Assembly (NCBI GenBank): GCA_031213475.1
Contig: JARUPZ010000004.1
Location: 1,289,501-1,353,500 of the forward strand
Direction: 5' to 3'
DNA length: 64,000 bases
Source of the DNA: Nereocystis luetkeana
Lineage: Eukaryota > Sar > Phaeophyceae > Laminariales > Laminariaceae
Shown: piece by piece, positions 1-13,100 of the stretch
Layout: the number at the start of each line of letters is the position of its first letter
How positions within the stretch are numbered: the first letter of the stretch is position 1
The notes under the pieces: model-generated
Database searches by the model: none
What the model was told of the DNA's origin: nothing
The model's input: only the letters and a program-made list of their open reading frames with translations
Translations under genes and position numbers: made by a program

Positions 1-90
1 ATTTTAATCCTAGTACTTTATCGGGTGAGATATTGAGCTCCTAAATGTTAGGGGCTGAGTAACTTCTGGTGCACCCCTACTGTTGCTGCT
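1..90 (-). mobile_element. MITE3 fragment, cut by the window edge
   Basis: Read in reverse it begins with GTAGGGGTGCACCAGAAGTT and goes on to GAGCTCAATATCTCACCCGA, the same order as the element nested at 25448-25698. Confidence 0.5.
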
Positions 91-504
91 GCTGTGGTGT
101 CATCAGTACATAACCTACCACATCGGGAGTATCTTTTTTGTTCTGTAACGAAGTGTTAATATTACAGACAGCTTATCACAAGTCCGGACAGATAGTGGCA
201 TTTATTTCGAAAACGAGTGAACACCCAGACATCAGAAACATTAGGGCCAAAACATCACCAATGACACAAAAAAAAGCTCACACAATTCGAAAAAAACAGC
301 TCGACACACCCTATGAACGAGGCGAAATACCCCACACCCTAACCCTGACCCTGTAAGCCAATCAGATTCGATCAACCATTGGGTAGCACCAGCAAACAGT
401 CCCTTCGTCTCGTACACAACGCGTCAACCATTTTCCCTCGAATACCACTCTGTCCCCACGTATAAGAGCCGCCTGGGATACACATCAACATGAAAACAAA
501 TCTT

Positions 505-665
505 GAAAGAAAATTTTAATGTTACGATCAGGGATCGGGGCACTTTGTATCCCTGGACAGGTTTGCGTACTAAGTCGGTACTCGTTGGTACTCACGTGTG
601 TTGCTTGCTTAGAGATAGAAGGAGAGCAGCTTTATTCCTTTCGTGCACGACGGAGACTGAGACCC
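505..665 (-). mobile_element. LTR-like fragment
   Basis: Reverse complement shares CCAACGAGTACC, CTGTCCAGGGATAC and a terminal TAACA with the two better copies at 41088 and 41845. It lacks their first half. Confidence 0.5.
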
Positions 666-747
666 CAAGCTATCAATATAAAAAACCGCACTTACGTTCA
701 GAGGAAAGACTGGTACGTGGTAAGTTCTAAATACCTGGTATATACTA

Positions 748-851
748 TTACGGGGGACCATAGTAACTAGGACCAAATATTGTTGGTAAAAATGCGAAAC
801 ATATAGGTTTTTGTGTGTACCGTAGGTTCTGTTTAATATAGTCCCCCGTAA
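748..851 (+). mobile_element. MITE1 copy 1
   Basis: Ends TTACGGGGGACC and GTCCCCCGTAA with a flanking TA on each side; inside the THOC2 intron after exon 14. A diverged interior reads ACATATAGGTTTTTGTG. Confidence 0.85.
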
Positions 852-908
852 TACGGCCAAGGACATCGGCAACATAGCAAGAGCCAGCAGTTCGGCCAGC
901 CATCCTAC

Positions 909-1151
909 CTGAGCAAACATGATGGGGTCCCTGCCCAGGTGGGCACCGAAAGCTTTCAGCAAAGGGGCCAGCACAGCTACAGCCTCGGAGAGCTTATCCG
1001 TCGTCACAAAGCCGGAGCCGTATCCCGGGAGACGCTGCAAATGTTTCAGGTCCGGCGTAGGCATCACCCGCGCCGCCACCACCGCCGCCGGAGCGAGGTT
1101 GCCAATGACAGCAATGGAGTTGCTACGGGAGGAGGCCGTCTTGGAGAGGGT
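909..1151 (-). CDS. THOC2: THOC2 exon 14
   Basis: This 81-codon exon has a long pyrimidine tract before CTTTCAG. It ends with VLAPLLKAFGAHLGRDPIMF, equivalent to the 'GPHLSHDPILFAKV' block, at donor CTCAG|GTAGGA. The gene continues off the left edge. Confidence 0.83.
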
Positions 1152-4100
1152 CTGAAAGGTGGGAGGGGATGGGGGGAGGGGGGAAGGGGATGGGGGTTGC
1201 ATCAAGGGAACACGAAAGACAACTGACACCCCACTTCGTTTTTAGCCCCAGACAAGGGGGTATATCGTACTACTGTGAAACCAAGTGAACGAAACTAAAA
1301 AAAAACATTAGCGTTATTTCTGATTAGAACCCCAACCCGCTAGTTTTATATTTCAATTTCGACATGTTGGCGACTGTGGCTCGGTTTACTCGTTGCACTA
1401 CTGTTTTTTTCATCCACCATACTTACTTCTCACAAGCAAGACACCCGCGCGCACCTTTGTCGTAGCTGTTTCGCGCCCACAAAACAAACTCCAGAAACAG
1501 CAACCTACAAACAAAAACTCAAAATCCCACAGGAACCAGAACCCAAAAACGCAAAACCCAGACACCCAAACTTCAAAAACACATACAAAAACCCAGACAC
1601 CCAAAAGTCAAAACCCCAAACCCCGGTGCCCCGCCGCCAAAAAAAAAACAAGTTCCCCAAACGCCAAACCCCAAATTCGAACATCGAAACTCTAGACCAA
1701 AAACCCAGAACTCGAAGGTGAACCCGCCCCCGCGCGCCCAAAGAAAAACCCGTACAAAACAAAAGAAAAAAACTAACCTGCGGCGTCACTTCCCCCGCTT
1801 CCGCTTCCTCCGCATCATTGGCCATCGCAGGAGGGGATGGCACCAAGGCAGTCCTCACACCCGAGCCAGCGGCGGGGGGTTCCTTCCTACTCCCCGGTGG
1901 GCAAAGCTGAACTCGGCATTACAAATACACAGACGAACAAAATAAAACGAAGAGGAGAGGACAAAAAAACCATTACGTCGTGGCACCTCCGGGTGGACAG
2001 AGCTGTAAAACCGTCATGACAAAAAACACAAAATAAAGCAGTTAGCATGAGCGCAAAGAAAATGAAAGCCTCCCCGAATTCAGTTCCAAAAAATTACCAC
2101 ATCTACGAGTACAGTTTAGTGTTTATATTCTTGCTTTTTTCAGGAACAAACATTTTCTCGTGGGTTCGTGTCCACGAATTCAGAAAATGAAAAATTCTAA
2201 CGAGCTGCACAGCTGAAAATGCCACCGGGTTAAAAAAAAATTCTGAAGCTCTGAAGCGCACAGGGAACACACAGTCTGATTCGTTTCCTGTGCGGTTCAG
2301 ACTTTGAGCTTCAGATTTTCACCCAATCGCATTTTTTAGCCGTGACGAACTTCGCAAAAATCGAAACACTTCCTGTGCGAAAACATCAGAATTTCCATGC
2401 TGTACTTGATTCCAAACAAAAGTGCTGTAGCACACCAGGTACCTGGTATCGTAGAACACGGGTGATAGGACAGCACACCCCCAAGAGGACGAATTTCAGA
2501 GCCGATTTCCTCCAAAACATGTCTTAAGGGGGGCACACACGCAAATAAGATGGTGTATTTTGGGAAACATCTCGTCGACATATTTCCATAGACTTAAATG
2601 CGTACGGAGGCATTTTTACTCACCCCCTTTTCGAGAAAAACCCTTCCGAGGGGGTGTGCTATCTTACTCATCACCCGGGTGATACTACAAGAAAGGCGCT
2701 GCAAGCAAACCATGCCCGAATGCTCATTTCCATGCTCAGCATCATGAAAAAAGTGCTGCGGAATAAGCCAGGCGCTGGGAAACCATCACCAACAACTACC
2801 AATAGCGCCGCGTCACGGACGAGAACAAACAGCCGCACGACAAAAAAAAAAGGTGGTGTAACGAGAAGGAGAGTGACTTGCCGTGATTGGCTTAGGGTAG
2901 CGACTTGAAAGTCCCTCGAGGGCGTCTTTGACGAGCCTCTTCAGCGCTTCCCGCACGCTAGCGTTCCTCAAAGGGTCGACGCCGCTCTTCGCCAGTCTCC
3001 CCAGCAGCTCGCTTGCGACTGTCCAGGCCCTGCATGATCAAACCATCGAAAAGCATCACGAACATTGAAAAATATATATATTAAAACATCGAAACGTCGA
3101 ACCACACACACCTAACTTCCGGAATGTTGCAACATCGGAACACCGGGACAGCGTAATATCGAAATATGGGAGCATCGTCACCAACTATTTTATTTTTTTG
3201 AATAGTATATCACTACTGCACACATCGAGCAACGTCGCTCGCCACTGTTCATCCAGGCCCTGACGATCGAGACATCGAAAATACCAGAAAGATTGAAGCA
3301 TCGGAACACTGAAAATATCGGAATATTGGAACATCGCAACACGAACGAGCACGTTCTTATTAAATAAAAAAATGGGCTTCGGCAGAGCCCTTTCTCGCCT
3401 TAGCTCAATCGGCTGCAACCCCCTTTTTCGGATCAATCTACAGGGAATTAAAGGAGAATTGTTATTGACGGTACTTACTGTTGTCAAGAGAATAAACAGC
3501 CCCCAGTAAGTAGGATTGTTTTTGACCGTACTTGCTGTAGTAAAAGGAATAAGTAGCGCCCAGTAGCTTTGTCTGTAGTAGAATACGCTCACGTACAAAC
3601 AAGCACCCACTACATGTTTTTAAGGGCAACTCAATATCTGTCTCCATCCCTGCTCTAAGTAAACCTACTGGTAGAGTGCAAGTAAAACATTAAGGTTGGT
3701 TGTAGTTATATATCTTCGCAAATAGGGGGCACGATCATGCCAAGGTTATTTGCGAAACAACTCATAAAAAAACGCCATATTGACCCATCGAAAACGAAAC
3801 AAAAAGTCTAGGCCACGCCGTGAATATCCCTGCAACAACAGGCGACGCAGCGCTGGGAGATGGTCCCATCCTCCACGTCCACGTGGCGCACCTGAGATCT
3901 AGCAGGGCTTCGAGTACACCGTACAGCTGGTTGTCTTTGCCTGGGCTGCTCGCATCGTCGTCATCCCCCCCGCCCCCCCCTCCCTCCCCACCACCTGCCC
4001 CCGTGCTCCCGTTTGCCTTCACGCCGACACTGGAAACCCCCGAAGAACAAAGAGGGAAGAGCAAGGGGGCCATGGTGAGCGGGACTGTACGGCACGTGTC

Positions 4101-7100
4101 AAATCCGAAGGAGGCACCAGTGGCTTTATTTGATCTGTTTCTTTTCTCTGGCCGCGTGCTACGACATGAGTAGCACTTTTTGCCTTCCAAGGCAAGTATT
4201 TCCGACCTGCCAGGCTCCTCGGCCCTTTTGGAACCGCAGTCCCGTTTTTGGGGACAAACCAGTCAAATTCCAAGTAGTTTGTCCCCAAAACGGGATTGCG
4301 GTCCTAAAAGGGTTAACCTAACGTCGTTGGAATACCAAAAGAGTTTTACGTAGAGTGTTCGTGATATTAAATAATCATCGGGTTGCTCTTTTATATGTTC
4401 CGCTCGAAATCTAGCTTCGTGTGACTTACTATTTGACTTGATAGTAGTATAGAGCTCTTCAAGTGACGTGCCTCAGGAGGCAAAACGAGGTGCTCTCCCG
4501 ACAAGGCGAGCACGCGTCTCCGGAGAGCGAAACAAGGCCGACAACAACGAGGACAGCGACAATAAGAACTACAACAAGAACAACGTACAGTCATATCAGC
4601 CGTCACCTGTCTCCGTTCCGCCGCCGAGCGTCCCTGTCCCTTCCCCCATCCCGATTGCTCTCCCTGCTGCTCCACGTGACCATTGGCGTTACCGTTGATG
4701 CATACAACCGTTCACGTTACCGTTCACCGTGACCGTTGATGGGAAGCGTTGGTGCGACCGTTGATGTAACAGTTGGTGCAGCCGATGGTGTAGCCATAAG
4801 AAGGTTGAAGTAACGTTGATGTAACCGTCGATCATAGCCGCGGGTGTAGCCGTTGATGTAACCGTTGCGAAACCGACGACAGGGGTAGTATACAGAAGGG
4901 CAACACGCATCAGTAGGGCGGGCGGACGATAGTATTTGATATTTGTTAAACACGCCAAGAGCCGGTACGTACCCAACACGCCCTCACGTGACAGCCGTGA
5001 TATTATGGATAGGTACTGCGAATAGTACCATCACTATTACTAGAACTTTGATCACATTATGTGGCATTGTTGCGCAGCCTGAAATTGCACCTACCAAGTA
5101 CCCGGTGTGCTATCAGTCACCAAAATCGTGTCCAAATTGCGCCACATGCCTCTAACTAGTCGCCAAGTCGCTGAAAAAAAAAAGGACAGCATCCCTCTGA
5201 CTCAGGACTTAGTCGCCAAATCGCGGAAAATTGGCGCGGCATCCCTCTGACTAGTCGCCAAATCGTCGTGATAATGCGCCGCAGTTCTCCGGATTTGTTC
5301 GACAGACAGGCGACAGATCAAGGCTGCCGGTCTCGCCACGACCTCACACCGCAAGATGCCCTACACCGTCCGACGCCTTTCCGAAACAACTGGAAGGGAG
5401 TGCAAGTGCCGAGCGGCGTGCCTACGGAAATAAGTCCGCGAGATGGTTTCCGAAGCCACTACGTACGTATGTAACTTGTGTTGTGTGTGCCCCCGACTCG
5501 CTTGCTTGGGAGAAAATCGGCTCGAAAAAAAAAAAAACGAAGGTGTGTGCTGTCATGCGTGTCACCAGTACACGGTACCATGAAAGGACAGAATGTGTAT
5601 TTACTACTTTTATAAAAACAAGCAAGCGTCACGGATGCCGCCTACGAAATGACCAACATGTCGCCTACCAGGGTTGCCAAGGAAGTTTTTCCCCCGCCGA
5701 TCGCCCGCAAAATAAAAGCAACCACCTCACCCCTCTCCAACGGGCCGACAAAAAACCCAGCAAAACAACAAGCAAAACAACGGGCACAATGGCATTTCCG
5801 ACACCAGGAATAAGCGTACACACGGCCCGGCCCGTGACTCGATTTCACTCCCCCTCTTTTTTGAACGGTGTTCCGTCGAATATATGTTGCGCATTTACAG
5901 TAGATACTTGGATGCGTGGTGGTCCCTCACCTGTCGCGATCTCTCCCGCCGTAGAGTGTCCCCATGCCTCCTCCGCCACCGTACCCGCCGCCAGAAGGTA
6001 AAGGCGCCATGCTGCCCAGCCTAACAACAGGATTATGCACCATCGCGGAAAGGGCGAGAGCGTGAGTTAGAAAAACCGACAAAAATCGACGAGCAGCGGT
6101 GGGAAAAATGCTGATAAAAAGAAGGCAATCTTATACCGGGGGGGGGGAGGAAAGACACTTCCTACCACAGCTTATGCGGAGAGCTGGAAACTAATTGTGC
6201 ACCGAAAAACACGTCGGCTCGCGCCTCTCTAAAAAAACCCTGGTTTTCCACCTAATGAGATACGCCTTCCAAGTACTACAAATACGATCCCAGTGCCAGA
6301 ACTCAGGTAATTACCGGCCTTCCAAGTACTACAAATACGATCCCAGTGCCAGAAGTCAGGTAATTACCGGGTTTTCAACATCATACAAAGCAGTATCATA
6401 ACATATACGAACATCCTACACACCTGTGCTGCTTTGTTCACAGAAACAGGTGAGCAAAGGCGAAAATAGAAACACAAGAGCACGTCGGCCGGGAACTTTC
6501 GGCAAGCGCGCCGCCGAAAGCCTCCTTCACGCCGAGGAATGGTTGTCTACTCTACTGTAGTGTGCACGTCTGGAATTCGGGGAAACTTGAATTTGGTGTG
6601 GCCCGCGTGCCGTTCCAGTATTTCGAGAAGATGCATATTTAAGACTGCCCAAAACACTACCAGGTACTTGGTACCCTAGACTGGCCAAAACACTATACCT
6701 GGTACCTGATATGCACATAGGGCGGTGACCCTAACAATAACCCCCACCCCTATTACGGGAGACCATACTTGATAGGACCAAATATTGTCAGTAAAAAAGC
6801 TTAAATATATGGTAGGTTTTATGTATATACCATAGGTCCTATTAACTATGGTCCCCCGTAAATGCCATACAAAGTTTGCCAGTTTGGGATCGACAATATT
6901 AAAACTGATCTGTAGAGCATTCCGTGAATTCCATACTTACACTTTTACGTGCAGTGGCTAAAAAGTCAGTGATGTGGTAAAAGCTACTGGCGGCGGAAGG
7001 GCATGACGGCCAAAACCATCACAATCAATGCGAGAGCTCCGGCTCCGAGGAGCGTGGGTAGCACTCCTCAACGCGTCGACACGGCACAACACAGCAGTAG

Positions 7101-10100
7101 CGCTCGATTTGACGCTGCATGCTTTACCTCTAGAGCGCTTTGCCCCGTGCAATAGCGTGGGTAGCACGCCTCAAAGCGTCAACACGACACAACACAGCAT
7201 TAGCGCTCGATTTGACGCTGCATGTTTTACCTCTAGAGCGCTCGGCCCCGTGCAATCCAACGACGGGAGTCTCACGGACGCTGAGTACTATATGTCATAC
7301 CACACCACACCACCAACAGCACGGACACCAACAGTGCCACCACCAACATCACCGGGAACACCACCAGCAACCCCGCCCCCCCCCCCCTCTGCGCCTCCCA
7401 AGGTAGTCAACGCACAGAGGTTGAAGACAGCTTTGACAGCTGGCGCCAGGAACTCGCGCAAAGAGATATTCAAAGCTGTCGTCAATCTCTGTGCGTTGGT
7501 TGGTTTGGAAATTTTGGAGAACTGCGTATGTACAGGAATCTCGATTGGAGGTCGATGGCAGAACCTCGGTCGCAGAATCCTGTTTCAGCCACAGCTCGAG
7601 AGAGGTACAGCAGTACCTTTTTTTTTTTGGCGGTGCAGATTATTAATAGAAAACACGCATTCGTTGGCAACCAGATACAGAGAGGGCTACTTTTTGAGAG
7701 AGGCGTGTGTCAGGCCTATTTAAGTAGATATATCTTAAACCGGTACAAATCTTAGACCGGAATGGCTATCGGGTGTTCCTTATGAATAGTATTACGGGGG
7801 GCCATAGTTAACAGGAACAAATATTGTTAGTAAAAATGGTTAAATATATAGGTTTTTATGTATAACATAGGTCCTGTTAACTAGGGTCCCCCGTAATAGT
7901 ACAGACGGGGCCACGACTCAACAGAGAGGGGTGTGTCAGGCCTGCCATAAGCAGATCTATCTTGAACAGATACTTATGTTAACCCCTTTAGAACCGCTGT
8001 CCCGTTTTGGGGACGAACTACTTGAAATTTGAGTGGTTTGTCCCCAAAACGGGACTGCGGTTCTAAAAGGGTTAAACCGGAATGGGTGTTACGTACTCCC
8101 CATGAAGACAGGGGGGGCTACGTACGAGTAAAGAAAGAGCTGTGTGTCAGGCCTACCTATAAGCAGACCTCTTATGAACCGGTATTTATCTTAAACCGGA
8201 ACAGGTACTGTGCACCTGGTAATATAGTTTTACTAGTATGCCCGTGCCAAGCCGTTCTACGTCTTTCATAATCAGTGTTTCTCCGAAATCGACCTCTCTA
8301 AAAAAAAAAAACTATTTCATTTCTCAAGCACTCACTTGGAGGAGGAGTCCGAGCTAGCCGAGGCTGAAGTCACCTTCAAGTTTCCGTCGCAATCAAGCTT
8401 CACGGCCCTTGCTCCCGCCTTCGCCAGCTGGCTCTCCAAATCGGCCATGTATGCCCTGATGCCCCGCGTTTCCCGGCACCAAGCGCCATAGTGTCGGGTT
8501 GTTCGTGCGAGCGACGCGCGAGTGATCAGCGCGGCAATCGGGACACGGTTTCGGTTGAGGAGGCGTAGTTTAGGTGATGGCGCTTGGGTTTTGGAGGAGG
8601 GAGGGAGGGGGGGGGGGGGGGGGGGGTGATCTCAACATGAACAATGAAGCTCCAACAGTCTTATGACAAATGAAATCGTGTGGAAGTTGTCGGTTCAGGT
8701 GATAGCGTTTGGGCTTTGGGGGGGGGGGGGGGGGGGGGGCGTAGTCGATAGGAGAGATGTACTCGATCTCATGCATGGCCGTAGTCGTATGACCATAGAC
8801 CCTCGCATCCCTACAATGCCGGGACGGAGCATGTCGGGTTTTCACCGACCAGGCAGACATTGCTTGCACCAAGCGCGAAGCGCCGTTCGAAGTCCGGCGA
8901 GCCGCATGAAGAGTGAGCTGCATTCTACTAAGAACCTGTTGTGAGGCGGACTTGCATATGGATGACAGCTTCAATTAGTTCATTTAATTTCCGGTGTAAC
9001 CACTTCCGGAGACAGCAATGGGAATACTATGTAACTGCTGCTTGGGTGCCTCACCATTAATACTATTAATACGTGATACGACCATTCCCCTTATGCGGAG
9101 TAAAGGTTGTCCACCTCGCACAGGTGATCTATCTCGACAACCAGCTGTGACCGACCGGCTTTGGGGTTGGGGGGTGGGGAGAGAGAACGCGGTGTGTGGT
9201 ACCGCCTGAGCTTGAGGTGAGCATTTTAGCTCCAACAGTCCTACTACGAAGAAAATAGTTCGGGAGTTGTACGATATTTTCTTATGGGCGTTTGGGCTTT
9301 GGAGGGGGGGGGGGGGGTAACGCGCTGTGGCGCTGCTTGAATGTAACTTACTTGGAACTTGATAGGGTAAACCGGTTTCAGTATGGGAGGTGTAGGTTCG
9401 GGTGATGGTGTTTGGGCTTCGAGGGGGGGGGCGGCGGCGGCAACGCGTTGTGTGGTGCTGCCTGAGCTTAAGGTGAGCATTTTCGCTCCAACAAGTCTTA
9501 CAATGAAAAAAACTTCTGGGAGTCTGTAGGTTTAGGTGATGGTGTTTGAGCTTTGGACCACCCGCGGGCTCTTTTCTTGCTACTGCTGTAGCGTGTGTCA
9601 TATCACCACTGGCCCACCCGAAAGCAGTCAAGGTCGCACACAACGCTGGACCAAGCTCTTGTTTGGTGTTTTTCCTGTGGTATTCTTCCACTCCAGAGAT
9701 TTTGGAGCCTGCCTGTCATGTGATCACGAACTACAGTAGTAGAATGTCGGCGATGGGTTAGTACTTAGAGCAAGAACAATAACAACGTCTCGCGTCTGTA
9801 ATTTGGTAACAACACGAAGGGAAAAAAAAGAAGCTCACTTTTCTGCGGCGGCAAGAGAGATGAAGCCAGGGGATATGTGCTGCAAAACGCCTTCCAGGGT
9901 CATCGTTCCCGTCGCCAGCAGCATCGCGATCACCACGTAGAGGGAGCGGGGAGTAATCTGCCCCGTGAGAAACAAAATATAACGAAAAACAACACGGGGT
10001 GTTTGTCCTTGGGTGTCAATGCCCCCCATAAGAAACCACCTAGACTGAACCAAACGCCCCATAAGAAACAAACTAGACTGAACAAAACGGACTGAAAGAT

Positions 10101-13100
10101 TGTCCCTGGCGTCCCCTAGCGGAGGTATGGTGGTGTTTTCATGGCGGACGATCGGCTGAAAAACCTTCACAAACAATACCACTAGCACCCAAAAATAATA
10201 AAAAAAAAGAATAAAAATACTATTACTAATAAGCAGTAGTGTGTTTTTCTGGGTTCACGATGGATTCCGAGTACGGTCTACCTGTATACTTAGCTACCGT
10301 AATAGCCTTTCAAAGAATGAAGCCAAGCCAAGGCACACCACGCCAAGCCAAGGGGTACCACGCCAAACCGAACAGAAACAAGAGCGAGAAGCGAGCGATC
10401 ACGCATAATCTTGAAGGAACAGCTGAGTACATGAGTAACGAGCCAGAAAAAGTAAGGAATGGGCGGACGGATGAAATAACGCACGAATCAAGGAGTCGAC
10501 CAATCCATCACTCCATCGACGAATCAACAAAACTATCCATCAACCAATCGATCAAAGAATAAATAATTTGCTCGATCAATCAACCAGCCTATCGACCAAC
10601 AAACCAACGAACCAGCCAATCAATCTATTGATCAATAGATCAGCAGACCAACCAATCCACTAAAACCAATCAAGCAATCAACCCATAATCAACCAATCAA
10701 CCCATATACCAACTAACGAATAAACCATTCAATTAATCAAACAATCAATGTATCAATAGACCGACCAACCCAGCAAAACCAATCAATCGATCAATCACTC
10801 AATCAATCAATCAATCAATAGATCAATAGACCAACAAACCCAGTGAAACCAACCAGGCAATCAACCCAAGTGAACAAAGTAAGAGAATCGTGAAAAATAA
10901 AATAAAAAACTCGATCAACCGAATCAGCAATAACAAAGGAGCAGGGCCGGAAAGTTGTGGAGCAGGCTATATCAACCAAAGACACCACGCAAGAGAGTTT
11001 AACAAAGGAACAATCGATGTCGGGGTCTGCTATTGCGGGAGATGGTGCTTATGCGCTGCGGCCGTCGACTGCTGGACTGGTCTTGCATCACCGCTCTAAA
11101 CAAAAAGTACCCGGTGGTTGATATAGTTACGAAAGCGCAGCTAACATGACCATAGTAGTGAGTGTTGATGCGCCTCGGTACACATAATATGGTTGAACCA
11201 GGTACACTAAATCTACCGATCAATTTTACCCATCCAGCGACCAATCTATCTACCGATCAATATAACGACCAGATGTACCGATATAGCTGCCGATTCATCG
11301 ACCAATCCATCTACCGATCACTACACCAATCAAACATACCGATCCCTTCACTGACCCTTCGACCAACCCATTTATCGCTCAACCGACCGATCGATCGATT
11401 CACCGATTGGTTTACCTTTCTACTCACCTATCCAACTACCGCTACATCCACAGCCCCCACCCGTCTCTTACCTTCTCCAATTCCTCCTTGTACGTCGCCA
11501 GGTCCAGCTCCTGAAACAGCAAACCGCGCCCATTGCAACCATTGCGGGCAGATAAGACAGATCGGATAGATCATTTTACAGATCCTTCGGGGCGGACAGA
11601 TACCTGATTTACACCAGTATGGTATATCGAACCTCATCATGTCCTCATACAAACAGGAGCACGTGGTGACTACGATGATGTTCCTCCTTTTCAACTTGCG
11701 ACACCCCCCGGGATTTCAAGCCAACCACATCCCGAAGGCGGACCTTGAATTATCCATCTACAAGATCTAGATCAATGTTGGGCAGGTCGATCTGTATGAG
11801 TCAGCTCTTGAGCACATTGCGGTCGGGTGGGGATCTGCATTCTGCTGCTTTGGGACAACACAACATATTGTGCCGGCGAAAAAACAGCAATAACACTCCC
11901 CCCATTGCGCGCGCACACAACAGAAGGGATGAGGGCCGGATGACTTTGACCCAGCTTCCACAATAAGGTTGAACTGTCAGAGAGATCAGCTACAGATAGA
12001 TCATCTACTGATCGATCATCTAGATCCTAGGCTGCCGTTATGAAAATCTGTGCAGGATCTGCAGAGTACATATCCAATCCAGGAAACCTACCCTATACCA
12101 TGCAAATTAAACGTACAGCTCCCACCGGGCAGCGTGAGCTAGATCACACAGATCATACAGATCGGTACGTTATCCGTCCTGAAATATTTAGATCATGAAG
12201 TGGGAATGATCTATCTGATCTATCCGATGATCCGTCCACGGGGACATGCGTTCTTAGGGGAAAAACCACTTGGGATGAGTGCGGGATCATTTTCACCGTA
12301 TAAGCACCTTAACGAGGCTGAGAAACTAAATTCTTCCGCCGGGCCGATTTTTTTTCAGTGTAAAAAATGGTTGCATCTTGTGACTTTCTGTCGTCGCTTT
12401 TATTCGTACCTGAATGGAAAGAAAAATGAAAAAAAAACGGAGCTGTGAGATCAAAATATTACTCCGAACTGATCTTTGCAAGCTTCGTGTAATAATAGTG
12501 AGATTCGATCGCGCCTTCTACGGGGTGAGTAGGTTTTTCGGGCTGTCTACAAAACTTGGGATCAACGAGGCCTCTCAGCTGCGATCAGCCAGCGGTTCTT
12601 GCCCAGGGCCGCTTACGTACCCCCCCGCAATGGTTAGTCGTAAATGAAACGCTACCCGACTCAGAACAAGAAATGGTCTTCTCATGCTTCGTGCGAATGC
12701 TCCGTGCGACAGGCGGTCGAGCCAGAACGTTGAAACGTCCTAATTTCTCGAGTGCTGCCGCGGCTTGTACATTAAACATTATCCATAGTAGACATTGTTA
12801 ACAGCAGTACCGGCAGCTCTTTTGGTCACCTCCACCACACCACCACCACCACCGCCACCACCACATACCACCACCACCGCACACCCCCACCATCCTCATA
12901 CCACAACGGCGAAACGCCACGCTACACACTACACACCATGCACGAACAAAAATACTATTACGGGGGACCACAGTTCAATAGGACCTATGGTATACATAAA
13001 AACTTATCTATTCACCCATTTTACTAACAATGTCTGGTCCTATTAAATGAACCATTTTACTAACAATGTCTGGTCCTATTAAATGAACCATTTTACTAAC

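Noticed and set aside
609..905. Extension of THOC2 exon 14 as an open frame past 909
   Set aside because: The frame is open through MITE1 copy 1, but the CTCAG|GTAGGA donor fits and the residues after it no longer resemble THOC2.
1393..1695. 100-codon Lys/Pro/Thr-rich frame
   Set aside because: Read from the AC-rich tract in a THOC2 intron.
9018..9691. 235-codon minus-strand open frame
   Set aside because: It lies over poly-G repeat relatives and carries long proline runs from C tracts; no domain.
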